Of a DNA stretch of 64,000 nucleotides, positions 53,931-64,000 are shown one piece after another. Positions within the stretch are counted from its first letter, which is position 1; every line of letters begins with the position of its first letter. A program made the position numbers and the translations under genes. The notes below the pieces were generated by a model. It was not told the origin of the DNA. It was given only the letters and a program-made list of their open reading frames with translations, and made no database searches. This DNA is from Prorocentrum cordatum (lineage: Eukaryota; Sar; Dinophyceae; Prorocentrales; Prorocentraceae): assembly GCA_963575745.1 (NCBI GenBank), contig CAUYUJ010016301.1, forward strand, positions 205,387-269,386, in the 5' to 3' direction.

Positions 53931-54565
53931 TTCTCCCACCGGCAAGGGCAAGGGAGGCGGCGAGCGGCCCGGCTCGAGCTCCCGGCGTCCTGCGCGCCCG
54001 CGGCCGACGCCACCTCGTCGAGCAGCTCGCTGCCGGCGTGCTCGCCTCACGACGACGCACCGAAAGCGAGCACAGTCCTCCTCAATTCCTGCGCTGGGCG
54101 AACTCCAGGTGCTGGCCTGTGGCGTCGTTCGTGCGTCAGGAATAAAAGCTTATCGGCGCGTCACAACTAACGGAGGCTGCCGCCGTTGGTTGCACAAGCC
54201 GGGCCACAAGGGCTGGTAGAATATTGGGTGCCCACGCAAGAGGGCGCAGGGTAACTAAGCAGACAACCAGTGGGAGGAGAGTAACTGACAGCATGAATCG
54301 TCATCCTCCTCCTGCTCCCGTCGCCTTGTTCGTGTGGTGCCATGGGATACTCCACATCATCATGCCTGTCTTGCTGGCATTTTGCTACGTATTTCCACAT
54401 GGATAGTTTCCTCATCCTCGCCCTGTTCCTGTTCCCCCCCCTCTGTCCCCCGCGCGTGCCTTCCGCCAATCCGCCCGTCCGCCCTTATTCCATCGCCTCC
54501 TCCCCCCCGTTCCCTTTTTGCCTCTTCCACCTCTTGCAGACCTGGATCGTCTCCCTGAACGCTCT
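53931..54565. other. No recognisable feature
   Basis: GC-rich, then C-rich sequence without motif. Open frames are short and composition-biased. Confidence 0.3.
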
Positions 54566-54810
54566 GCCCCCTCCCATTCTCCATATCCTCCTCTCCTCCT
54601 CCCCCTCCTCCCTCCTCCTCCTCCTCCTCCTCCTCCTCCTCCTCTTACTCCTCCTCCTCCTTATCCTCCTTATCCTCCTCCTCCTCCTCCTCCTCCTCCT
54701 CCCCCTCCTCCTCCTCCTCCTCCCCCTCCTCCTCATCCTCCTCGTCCTCCTCGTCCTCCTCGTCCTCCTCGTCCTTCTCGTCCTCCTCGTCCTCCTCGTC
54801 CTCCTCGTGG
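54566..54810 (+). repeat. TCC microsatellite grading into TCCTCG units
   Basis: TCC array from about 54590, ending in eight to ten TCCTCG 6-bp units (54735-54808). Confidence 0.85.
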
Positions 54811-55359
54811 GCGCTGGTCCGCCCGATAAGCCTCGACTCTCTCCACGCTGCCGCCCGGGCGCTGCGAAACGCGAGCTGGCAATCGGGTGGTGGCCTTCGG
54901 GGTTTGACGGGCATGTGGGGCTCCTCGCCCCCGTCGCTTCCTGAGAGCTGCGTTCCCGGCTTCCGCCCAGCAGCTCAGCGGAGGCAGATCGTGATGGTAT
55001 CTTGGATGCTGTCCTGGCCGGCGCCGTGGACGCCTGGAAGAACACTGGGATGTTGCTCGATGATTTCCCGGTGCCAGAGCAGATGCCGATGTAGATGCCT
55101 GTCCTGTATTCTCCTTCGCATACGGCCTGGAATTGTTGGATAACCGGCCAGCGAAAGCGGCCATGGGCCCAAGGGGAAGGATGCAAAGGCAACCTTGGGA
55201 AGTCGCTCATCCATACTAGGCGGGTTGACTGTGCCATGCTGCGTTGTCCCCTCAAGCGTTCAGACGCTCGCAGATCCAGATCCACCGCAAGCAACAACTG
55301 GACGAAACAATCAAGAACGCCTGGCCCTGTACGTCAATGTATCGACCTTCTTCCCTTGA
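54811..55359. other. Unassigned
   Basis: A minus frame 55297 to 54485 exists but half of it is the TCC array. The upstream part (for example PLHPSPWAHGRFRWPVIQQF) could be a decayed coding piece but has no motif. Confidence 0.3.
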
Positions 55360-55640
55360 AGCATATATATATGTATATGTCTGTGTATATGTATATACTT
55401 ATATATGCATCGATGCATATATGTATATATGTGCATGCGTAAATAATATAACATGTATATGTTATATCTGTGTAGATCCACGTGTATATACATATATAAT
55501 AATAATAAACAAATAATAATAATAATAATAACAACAATAATACGAATATTAATAATAATATTAATAATAATAATAGTCATAATCATAATCACAATCATAA
55601 TCATAATAATAATAGTAATAATAATAGTAATAATGTGAGC
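55360..55640. repeat. AT-rich island with ATGTAT and AAT arrays
   Basis: GTATAT/GCATAT words (55360-55500), then AAT/ATA trinucleotide array (55496-55633). One of only a few AT-rich islands in the window. Confidence 0.8.
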
Positions 55641-56264
55641 AAGCGGCTTCTATACAACAAATATGGGCGGACGATTTTTAAGATAGTTTCGCGGGCCTTC
55701 GCGCCACCGCAATAGCGGGGGGGGCGGGGCAGGCAGACGGAGGGCGGACAATCCAGGGTTGTCTGGAGGCCTGGGGTGGGGCGCGGTCTGACAATTCAGG
55801 GCGGGGGGGCGGGGGGGTTCAATTCAGAGCCGGGCAAGCAAAAGCTGGGAAGGACTTCGCGGGCTGACGAATCGAATCCGCAGGGCAGGACAATTCGAGG
55901 CCGCGGGCGTTGATTTTGGCCAGCCCTGAATGGCAAGTAGAAATTTCTGATCAGCAAGTCCTGCGCGGAAGGCAGACATTCTGCGCCGTCCTCAGACAGC
56001 GACCTCCTTCCCCACCTCCTCTTCCTATATCCTCCCCCTCCTCCTCCTCCTCCTCCTCCTCCTCCTCCTTCCCCTCGCTATTATATCCCTTGTCACCTTC
56101 CCCCAGCTAAGTATTGTTCCTCTGCCGCTATTCAATATGAATTCTATTCCCGCCTCTCCCCTGATGCACTCTGGAAGATTGCCTGTACCCCTCCGCGTAT
56201 TGCGTTTAACTACACACAGATTTGGCGCGAGTCCGTCTCTCATAATTGTTTTTCAACCGGAACG
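55641..56264. other. Unassigned, with TCC array at 56033-56070
   Basis: G-rich CAATTC(A/G)GGG words repeat near 55745-55900 (GGACAATCCAGGG, GACAATTCAGGG, TTCAATTCAGAG, GACAATTCGAGG), about every 45-50 bp. No gene is seen. Confidence 0.45.
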
Positions 56265-56480
56265 TGTTCGGCTCTTCCAACATGCTGTTCCCGCTGTAAC
56301 GCTGGCCTCATTTTCGAGTTTCCGCTCGGTTCGAGTCCTCCCACGTGCTGTGTTTTTGCACAGAGGGTCGGGGGAGTGCGTTGTTCATATCTGTTGCTCA
56401 ATCCGAACTGGTTCGGTTCTTCCGACACGCTGCTCCCGCGGCAGCGTTGGCCTCATTTTCAAACTCCAACCGCCGTCCGC
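56265..56480 (+). repeat. 72-75-bp tandem repeat, three units
   Basis: Units start TTCGGCTCTTCCAACATGCT (56268), TTCGAGTCCTCCCACGTGCT (56337) and TTCGGTTCTTCCGACACGCT (56412). Units 1 and 3 also share GCTGGCCTCATTTTC / GTTGGCCTCATTTTC. Confidence 0.65.
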
Positions 56481-57565
56481 GAGGACGACAGCTGGGACGT
56501 CCTCAAGTTGGTTCTTGAATCGGGGATGAAACCACGGCATAAGTATAAACTTTCGGCGGTCCCCAATGGATTTCCTGGATCTGCGCTGGGACTCCCTAGT
56601 GGCGCTTCCGGCGCCCCCTCTCCGCAATCCTCCTCCCGCGGCCGCGGGTGATCGAACGAACGCAGGAAGACGAATAGAATATCAGTTTCCGCAAAGCGGC
56701 AAAATCAAACGCCAGGGGGGAAGACGATTAAAAACAGTTTCCGGCGGCTGAATTCCATTAGTCTGCCCCACTCATTCATTTTGGGGTCCCCCGGACGGGT
56801 GGGGGGGGGCGGGCATTTTTTTCATCGTTTGCCCCCAGTGTATACATAGATATACATATAGATATATACGTATCCATATACTACATACCTGCTTGGGCGA
56901 CGAGGAGGCTGCTGCAGGTGGGACGGGCAAGGCGTGGAGGGGCCAGGGGGCCAAGATCTGCTGTTGCCTCCCTTTCACGTTCGGCGGACATTAAGGTCAG
57001 GCTTGTTGCTTTCCTCGAAGGAAAACAAAGCACGACGACGATTTAGGCGGAGCGCGCAAAACAAATTAAGCTGCGAACGCGCTGTTGCCTCCTCCTCCTG
57101 CTCCTTCTGCTCTTCCTCTATCCTCTTCCCCGATGCTCGGTGTTGCGGTCTGACCTGTGCCAAGCACTGGAGCCCTCGCCGCCCGGGCTCCCGTCCAGCG
57201 CTGGGAGGAGGGGGAGGCAAGTGCCTCCTTGGTGAGCGCGCCAGAGGGTGGAAGGACAACGGAAACGGAGCGACAAAATGGCGGGAACGACGAGAGGGAC
57301 CTCCTCCTCCACCTCCACCTCCTCCCCCTCTGCCAACCCAGCCTGCCACCCTCGCCGCGCCACACACACACACACCCCTGGTTGATCCATCGCTGCCGCC
57401 CCCCCCCAGCTCCCTGCGATCGCCTGGCAGCTGCCCCAGCAGCTCCGTCAGTGCGTTTGCGACCGCGCCGCGCAGGCGGCTTAGTGCCACCAGCGCGCTG
57501 TCCCGCTCCTCTTCCGGCGCTGGCCGATCGCAAGGTGGAGGGCCCGCGCCGCGCGCGCGTCGAAC
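56481..57565. other. Unassigned
   Basis: A poly-G run lies near 56800-56810, TATACATAGATATACATATA at 56840, a CACACA run at 57361-57375 and a CCACCT run at 57310-57330. Frames in both strands are Arg/Pro/Ser/Gly-rich without motif. Confidence 0.3.
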
Positions 57566-57618
57566 GACTTCTAGATTCGAGCCTCGGCTCAACCCGCCGA
57601 GGCTCGAATCCGGAAGTC
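57566..57618. repeat. Perfect 15-bp hairpin with extended stem
   Basis: GATTCGAGCCTCGGC (57574-57588) pairs perfectly with 57596-57610 across TCAACCC. After a 2-bp mismatch, GACTTC (57566) pairs with GAAGTC (57613-57618). Confidence 0.7.
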
Positions 57619-57779
57619 TTTCGGCACGTCCGAAGTGGCCAGGCGGGGGAACTCTGAGACACAGCTCGAGAACTCTTTGGATTCATCCAGCCCGCAACAT
57701 CCACCACCACCAAGCCCCCACGGGCAGATCTCTTGGCCCGGGCCTTGGTTGGCACGGCCTCCAGGTTGGGTCTGGGGAA

Positions 57780-57930
57780 CACATGCGTTCGCCGTGAGAG
57801 GGAGGTCCTGAGGGAAACGGGTCCTAGAGCCTGCAGCTTTACCCGGGACCAGCTTTTCATCCCGCGTCGCTTCCTTGGCGGCCCCAGGTCCCGAGGAGGG
57901 CCCCCGGGGGCGTGAAAACGGCGAAACACC
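57780..57930 (+). repeat. Dispersed repeat R2, copy 3 (partial)
   Basis: CCCGGGACCAGCTTTTCATC, then CCGCGTCGCTTCCTTGGCGG, CCCCAGGTCCCGAGGAGGGC matches 27330-27395 in the same orientation. The AT-rich ends of copies 1 and 2 are not recognisable. Confidence 0.5.
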
Positions 57931-59226
57931 TTCGGGGCCACCCTCTCCCAGGTCCGCGAGCTCCTCCTTTCATAGCGACAGGATGAGCAATAGTGGCCCG
58001 CCCGAAGTGGGTATGGAGAAAACTGGCAGCGATCCCACACAATACATGTCGTCCACGACCGACAGCGGCCGCTGTTGGGCAGGCGGCGTTTGTCTCAAAT
58101 GTATAACGCCTGCGGCGACGCCAACAATGAGTCGTGTACAAAGCGGACAAGAACTAAAGGTTGAGACTCGTCCCCACAGTTTCACGCCATCCTTCCTCTT
58201 CTCCTCCTCGGCCCCGAAGCGAATGGACAGGCATGTCACGTCGAGTTGGATCTGAAGCACAGTGAAATAAAGGAAGGGAGCACGCAGAATACAGCAAGCT
58301 TTGATGGAAGAGGAGGGAGGCCCGTGAGAGGGAAAGGGGGGGCGCGAGGGAGGAGGGTGGACCGGGAGGCGGGAGGAGGAGGGACATGAGGAGCAAGCTG
58401 TGGAAGGAGGATCTGCGGAGGAGGACGGAGTAACCAGCCTCGAACTTATCCCTATCCCTAGGATAGGCGAGCAAAAAGCGAGGACAATCTTAGGGATGTG
58501 CCCTCAGAAACAAAGGGAATCCTTGGATATAGGCATCGAGGTGAGGTGATGCCAAACACAGGAATAGGGATATTTTTCAAACTGGCAATGGAAGGGACGA
58601 CGACCAGGGGTGCAGGGGAGAGGCGCTCACTGACAACAGGCATGCATTAACAACAGGCGTTTGACGGGTCGCGCGCCGCCGCGGCGCGCCCAGGAGCGGG
58701 GGGGGGGGCAGACCTCGGCGGCGCACGGGGGAGGCGGGAAGGCGGGAGGCTGAGAGACAACTAACCTCGGGCGGGCGGCACTGGGGGTGACCCACATGGG
58801 GGGCGGAGAGAAGGGCCCGCAAAGGGCCCCCCCCTTTAGGGCTCCTCTTGGGGCCAGCAGGGGCCCAAACGAGGGGCCCTGAACGGCCCCTTCAGGGTTT
58901 TTTTCCTCACCCTCCGCGTCGTGGGCCGCCTCCACTACCACCCGCCCAGTAGCCCAGACCCCCCGCGCCCCGGTCGAGGCGCCTGTGCGCTCCAGGCCCG
59001 GGGCCTTCGAGGGCGGGGGCCGCCCGCGAGGGCGGCCTGCCTGGCAGGACGCCCTCGGGGGCGTCTCGCCGCCTCGGCCCGACCCGCCTCGAGAATAGTG
59101 ATAATAATAAGGACGGTCAAAATAATAATAGTATAAACCATAATAAGAGTAGTAATAATAATAATACTAAGAAGAAGAAGGAGGAAAATAAGAAGAAGAA
59201 GAGCAATGATACGCGTAAGAAAAAAC
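57931..59226. other. Unassigned; AT-rich island at 59098-59220
   Basis: GGA-rich words at 58300-58420. 59098-59220 is AAT/AGAAG-rich. Elsewhere GC-rich sequence with no recognised gene. Confidence 0.35.
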
Positions 59227-59412
59227 GCCAGCCTCCTTGTGGGGCCACCAGGCTGTAGGACGAAGTTGCTGCTCCCTGCGCCAGTTGCAGTTTGAAGCCT
59301 CCAACGTTACAGTCCTGCGTTCTGCTTCCTACTGTAAGTTGCTGACACCCGCGCGAGGGGGGGAGCCCCAAACCGGCCGGTTACCACCTTCGGATCGCGT
59401 GCTCTGAATTCC
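59227..59412 (+). repeat. Leader repeat L2
   Basis: Homologue of 24768-24960 (see there), same strand. It is followed after about 35 bp by a different tandem array (42 bp), then by the family H region. Confidence 0.75.
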
Positions 59413-59446
59413 CGGGGGAGCGTGGAACATGTAAAACAACATAAGA

Positions 59447-59772
59447 TTCGCGCCCCCGAAGCCATAATCCCTCGTGAGTTACGCGGTGTTCGCGTCCCCG
59501 AGGCCACACACCGTCGTAAACTAAACAATTCTTGCGTCCCCGAGGCAACACAGCCTTGTAAATCACGCGATAATCGCGTCTACGAAGCCATAATTCTATT
59601 GTTAAGCTATACCATCTAATATTCGCGTCCCCGAGGCGATCACCCCTCGCAGATTGTGCAAGTCTTGCGTCCACGAGGCAACAAACCTCTGTAAATTACG
59701 CAATGTTCGCGTCCCGAGGTCATAGACCCTCGCAAATTACGCCGTATTCGCATTGCCGAGGCCAAGAGTGCT
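59447..59772 (+). repeat. 42-bp tandem array
   Basis: Eight units. The conserved word is TTCGCGTCCCCGAGGCCA, with variable ~24-bp partners (CCTCGTAAATTACGCAAT type). Anchor positions 59450, 59492, 59534, 59576, 59625, 59667, 59709 and 59750 give 42 bp except one 49 and one 41. The unit is 14 codons long, but internal stops differ between units, so it is not a conserved peptide repeat. Confidence 0.85.
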
Positions 59773-59774
59773 CT

Positions 59775-60300
59775 AAGGCGCCCGAAGATGTCTCCAAGAC
59801 TACCCAAGAGAGCCCCAAGAGGCCCCAAGAGCGCTTCAAGAGGCCTCCCGAGAGAGCCCCAAGAGTCCCAAATCGTCGATCTTACTGAGGTTCTTGAAAG
59901 ATCCTGGCCTCCTCGCATTTTAAGCTTTCCGACGCTCCAAGGCGGCTCCAAGACGGTTCAAGAAGCTTCCAAGACCGCCCCAAGACAACCCAAGACGCTT
60001 CCAGAAGGGCCCCAAGACGGCCTAAGAGGGCTCCAAGATGGACCCAGAAGCGCTCCGAGAAGCCCCGAGAAGCTCCCAGGAGGCCCCAAGAGGCCGCCAA
60101 GAGGCCGCCAAGAGACCCCAAGACGCCCACGAGGCCTCCAAGAGGCCCAAAAGATAACCCACGAGGCCCCAAGAGGCCCCCAAGAGGCGCCCAAACCCCG
60201 TCCGAGAGGCCCCCGAGAGGCTCTCCACGACACCCCAACATATATACAAGAGGCCTCAGACCCACAACCCAGGCACGGTGGCGGGATAGGCCGAAAGTCA
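59775..60300 (+). repeat. Family H macro-unit 1 (5' part missing)
   Basis: CCAAGA units at 10-11-bp spacing, one core at about 59860-59960 (CCCAAATCGTCGATCTTAC, TTGAAAGATCCTGG), more units, then a degraded left hairpin arm before 60309. Confidence 0.75.
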
Positions 60301-61758
60301 CTAGGACCCGCCGCCCCCTGTTGATTCATCACAGGGGTGCCCGGCGTGCTAAATCCTTTCGCTTTTGGTTTTGGTTTTTTTCCCAGAGAACTCTCCCTGG
60401 GGTTTCGGCCCCGCCCGCCGGGGTCCCGAATGGCCCAGAAAGGGGTTCCAACAGTTTTTCCTGCTCCAGATGGCTCCAAGATCGCTTTCAAGATGGCCCT
60501 CCAGGTTCGCCCAAGATGGTGCCTCCAAGACGGCCCTGGAGAACCACAAGAGGGCCCCAAGTCGGCCCAGAGAGGCCCCCCAAGACGGCTTCCGACGGCG
60601 TCAGACGGGCCAGGAGCCCAACAAGACGGCCCAAGATGGCTCTAAGATGGCCCAAGACCCAATAGGCCTCCATGAGGGCATCCAGGAAGGCCCGAAGAGG
60701 CCAAAATCATTGATTCATCTAAGGTTGTTGAAGGACTTTGGCTTTTGTTTCTTTTCGGCCTTCCGATGGCCCGAGACGGCCCAAGAGCCCCCAAGAATCG
60801 CCCCAAGATCGCCCTAGAGGCCCTCAGGATGGCCCCATAACGGCCCAAGAGGCCCCCAAGACGGCCCCAAGACGTCCAAGACGCCAAAGAGGGCCCCAAG
60901 TCGGCCCAGAGAGGCCCCCCAAACGGCTTCCGACGGCGCCAGACAGACCAGGAGCCCGACAAGACGGCCCAACCCGAAGAGGCCAAAATCATGTATGTTT
61001 CGTAAGTGTTTGAAGGACTTGCGCATTTGCTTCTTTTCGGCCTACCGACGGCTCGAGACGGCCCAAGAGCCCCCAAAGATCGCCCCAAGATCGCCCTGGA
61101 GGCCCCCAGGATGGCCTCAGAACGGCCCAAGAGGCCTCCAAGACGCCCAAGATGACCTCCAAGACGGCCCTGGAGCATTCCAAGAGAGGCCCCAAGTCGG
61201 CGCAGAAAGGCCCCCCAAGACAGGTTCCGACGGCGTCAGACGGGCCAGGAGCCCAACATGACAGCCCAAGAGGCCCCCAAGAGGCCCCCAAAGGCCCCCA
61301 AGATGCCCAAGGAGGTCCCCAAGATGCCTCCAAGAGGCTCCCAGGAAGCTCCCAGGAGGCCCCAAGAGTGTCCCCAGTGGCTCGCAAGATGCCCCCTCTT
61401 CCTCCTCCTGCTCCTCCTCCTCATCCTCCTCATCCTCCTCCTTCTCCTCCTCCATCTTCTCCTCCGCCTCCTCCTGATCATCCTCCCCCAAGTATTCCCC
61501 GAAGGTTTTCCACAACGGTCGGGGGAAGACATGGTCCGATAGTTTGGCAGAGCCCTTGCCACAACGCTCCGACACATGGGTGATTTCAAACCTCTTGCTC
61601 CCCCGAGGGTTCCCCGAAGGCGTTCCGAACCGACTCGGGAAACAATTGGCCCGATAGCCTGGCCAAGCTCTAGCCCAGCTGTCGGCCACATGGGCGCTTC
61701 CACAAGGGCAGGGGGCGGCGGTGATTCGCCGTAGGCGTCTTCGATCCGCCGCCCCCTG
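60301..61758 (+). repeat. Family H macro-unit 2
   Basis: Right hairpin half (CCGCCGCCCCCTGTTGATTC at 60309), then CCCAGAGAACTCTCCC and CTGGGGTTTCGGCC. CCAAGA units follow with cores at about 60691 and 60976, then a TCC array (61390-61480). Two copies of a subunit (CCCCAAGTATTCCCCGAAGG at 61495; CCCCGAGGGTTCCCCGAAGG at 61602) lead to the complete hairpin at 61709-61758, a perfect 13-bp stem with a 24-nt loop. Confidence 0.8.
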
Positions 61759-63672
61759 TTGGCTTGCAACAAGGGTGCCCGGCGCGCTAGATTTCTTACG
61801 ATCTTGGTTTTGATTCTTTTTCCAAAAGAACTCTCCCCTGGGGCTCAGGCGCATGCGGCCAGCACCCCGGAAGGCTGCACAAGGCCCTGTTACAAAGGTT
61901 TTTCCTCGTCCAGACGGGTCCAAGACGGCCCAAGATGGCCGCCTAGACGGCCAAGATGGCCCTCAAGTTCGCCCAAGATGGTCCCACATGGCCTCCAAGA
62001 CGGCCCAAGAGGGTCCAAGATACTTCCCAAGTCCGCCCAGGAAGCCTCCAAGACGGCCCAAGACAGCCCAAGAGGTGCCCAAGGGGCCTCCAAGACGGCC
62101 CAAGAGGCCTCCAAGAGGTCCTCCAGGAGGGCCCGAAGACGCTGAAATCATTGATTTACCTTTGGTTTTTGAAAGATTCCGTATTTGCTTCTTTTCGGCC
62201 TTCCGACTTCCCGAGACGGCCCAAGAGCCCCCAAAGATCGCCCCCAGAGCGCCCAAGAGGCCCCCAAGGTGGCCTCAGGACTTCCCAAGAGGCCCCCAAG
62301 ACGGCCCCAAGAGGGCCCCAAGACTGCCCAAGAGGCCTCTAAGATGGCCAAGGAAGCCTCCAAGACGGCCTTGGAGAACCCCAAGAGGGCCCCAAGTCGG
62401 CGCAGAGAGGCCCCGAAGACGGCTTCCGACGGCGTCAGACGGGCCAGGAGCCCAACAAGACGGCCCAAGATGGCTCTAAGATGGCCAAGACGGCCCAAGA
62501 GGCCTCCAAGAGAGCCTCCAGGAAGGCCCGAAGAGACCCAAATCAGTAATGTTCCTTAGGTTTTCGAAGGACTTTGGCATTTGCTTCTTTTCGGCCTTCC
62601 GACGGCCCGGAACGGCCCCAAAGCCCCCAAAGATCGCCCCAAGATCGCCCAAGCGGCCTCCAACATGGCCCCAGAACGACCCAAGAGGCCCCCAAGACGG
62701 CCCCAAGAGGGCCCCAAGACAACCCAATAGGCCTCTACGACGCCCAAGAGCCTCCAAGACGGCACTGGAGAACCCCAAGAGGGCTCCAGGTCGGCCCAGA
62801 GAGGCCATCGAGACGGTTTCTGACGGCGTCAGACAAGCCAGGCGCGCACCAAGACGGCCGAAGATGGCTCTAAGATGGCACAAGACGGCCCAAGAGGCCT
62901 CCAAGAGGGCCCCTAGGAAGGCCCAAAGAGGCCAACATCCGTGTTTCCCCGTGGATGTTTGACAGAGCTTGACATTTGCTTCTTTTCGGCCTACCGACGG
63001 CCTGAGACGGCCCAAGAGCCCCCAAAGATCGCCCCAAAATCGCCCTGGGGGCCCCCAGGATGGCCCCAAACGGCCCAAGAGGCCCCCAAGACGGCCCCAT
63101 GAGGGCCCCAAGACGGCCCAAGAGGCCTCCAAGACGCCCAAAATGGCCTCCAAGACGGCCCTGGAGAACTCCAAAAGGACCGCCCGGCCCAGAGAGGCCC
63201 CCAAGACGGTTTCTGACGTCGTTAGACGGGCCAGAAGCTCACCAAAACGACCAAAAAGACGCCGAGAAGCCCCCCAAGGCCGCCAAGATGCCCAAGGAGG
63301 TCCTCAAGATGCCTCCAAAGAGGTTCCCAGGAAGCTCCCAGGAGGCCCCAATGGAGTTGTCCCCAGAGGCTCCCAAGATGCCTCCTCCTCCTCCTCCTCC
63401 TGCCTCCCTCCTCATCCTCCTCCTCCTCCACCTCCACCTCCACCTCCACCTTCACCTTCTCCTCCTCCTCCTCCTCCTCCTCCTCCTCCTCCTCCTCCGC
63501 CTCCTCCTGATATTCCCCGCCATCCTCCCCCAAGTGTTCCCCGAAGGGTTTCCACAACTGTTGGGGGAACAAATGGTCCGATGGCTTGGCAGAGTTCTTG
63601 CCACAACGCTCGGCCACATCGATGCTAGAAGGACGGGGGCGGCGGTGACTCGCCGCAAGCGTCTTCAATAAC
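61746..63672 (+). repeat. Family H macro-unit 3
   Basis: Begins with the right hairpin arm (61746), then CTTTTTCCAAAAGAACTCTC. CCAAGA units follow with cores at about 62132, 62536 and 62920 (spacings 404 and 384 bp), a TCC array (63380-63500), one subunit (CCCCAAGTGTTCCCCGAAGG at 63529). It ends at a left hairpin half (GGGGGCGGCGGTGACTCGCC at 63635) that is cut off near 63670. Confidence 0.8.
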
Positions 63673-64000
63673 GCCAACGTCGCAATATGCGCTGATGTTT
63701 CCTATCCGCCCCCGCATGATGTTCCCAGATGCGCCAAGGCAGCGCCGAGACGCACCGGCGCGACTCTGATACATCCCACTCTGATAGAGGGGGCTGGCTG
63801 CAGGGGGCGACGCCGTTACGGATAAAAATAATGAGGAAAACCATAGTAGTAATAATAACGCCGATCTGGCGTGAGTTTTAAAGACCCTCAAAACAGCCTG
63901 AGCCTCAATTCCTGAGTTTCAGCTCTACTGGGGGGTGGGTGCGGGGGTGGTTAGATTTAATCCCCGGGGCGGAATCGGAGCTCCAGCTCACTCCGGGACG
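63673..64000. other. No recognisable feature
   Basis: GC-mixed sequence with a short AATAATAA tract near 63825-63860. No gene is seen. Confidence 0.35.

Noticed and set aside
57566-57618. tRNA gene (GGCTCGAATCC resembles a B box)
   Set aside because: The sequence is better explained as one 15-bp hairpin; the arm next to the box does not pair as a T stem, and no acceptor or anticodon stem fits.
56934-57797. A 287-codon plus-strand gene and a 324-codon minus-strand gene over the same DNA
   Set aside because: Both are composition-biased (Arg/Pro/Ser/Gly), overlap each other, and show no motif.
59447-59772. CRISPR-like repeat/spacer array
   Set aside because: The variable halves are related to each other rather than unique, and the context is eukaryotic repeat DNA.
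59775-63672. Pro/Arg/Lys- or Leu/Gly/Trp-rich repeat proteins across family H
   Set aside because: Unit lengths alternate between 10, 11 and 12 bp so the phase shifts repeatedly; no frame is kept between macro-units.

Overview
The window reads as repeat-dominated nuclear DNA of a eukaryote, most likely a dinoflagellate; a Prorocentrum-like species is my guess from remembered sequence style, not from any search. The reasons are: no operons and no intact recognisable host gene; GC-rich sequence broken by many trinucleotide arrays (GGA/TCC, CGA, CAT, CCA); and two decayed retroelements whose endonuclease, reverse transcriptase, RNase H and gag-like segments resemble dinoflagellate elements. Nearly all long open frames here are artefacts of microsatellites and minisatellites.

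Coding remnants. (1) 46.5-52.5 kb, minus strand: a 6-kb non-LTR (LINE-like) retroelement. Its order is a zinc-ribbon ORF1, an AP-type endonuclease with in-frame TAG codons, a frameshifted reverse transcriptase whose usual second active-site Asp reads Gly, a Cys/His knuckle, and an RNase H with all four catalytic acids. (2) 1.0-1.6 kb, minus strand: a frameshifted gag-like fragment, probably of a copia-type element. (3) 17.0-17.75 kb, minus strand: an unrecognised coiled-coil fragment. A weaker candidate lies at 5.0-5.5 kb.

Repeats. At least four modular families can be read. Family M is composite: GGA array, ~130-bp tail, about three 72-bp units, three to six 82-bp units, ~70-bp cap, GGA array. 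It occurs at 11.9, 17.8, 19.4, 20.7 and 52.7 kb, with an isolated 82-bp array at 24.0-24.7 kb. Family H is a macro-repeat with a GC hairpin at its junctions and a body of 10-11-bp CCAAGA-type units with a conserved ~100-bp core. It fills 59.8-63.7 kb and recurs at 5.7, 14.4, 35.7 and 45.0 kb. Family L is a ~190-bp leader at 24.77 and 59.23 kb, followed by two unrelated tandem arrays (73 bp x 7 and 42 bp x 8). Family R2 is a ~150-bp dispersed repeat at 27.3, 28.4 (inverted) and 57.8 kb. Several foldback (inverted-repeat) elements resemble MITEs: 27.05-27.24, 36.21-36.33, 37.14-37.29, 40.44-40.52, 29.78-29.84 and 57.57-57.62 kb.

A recurring theme is that dispersed repeats end exactly in trinucleotide arrays, as if the elements either seed microsatellites or insert into them. 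Nothing here forms a gene network. The plausible activities are retrotransposition (now decayed), non-autonomous spread of structured repeats, and satellite expansion.
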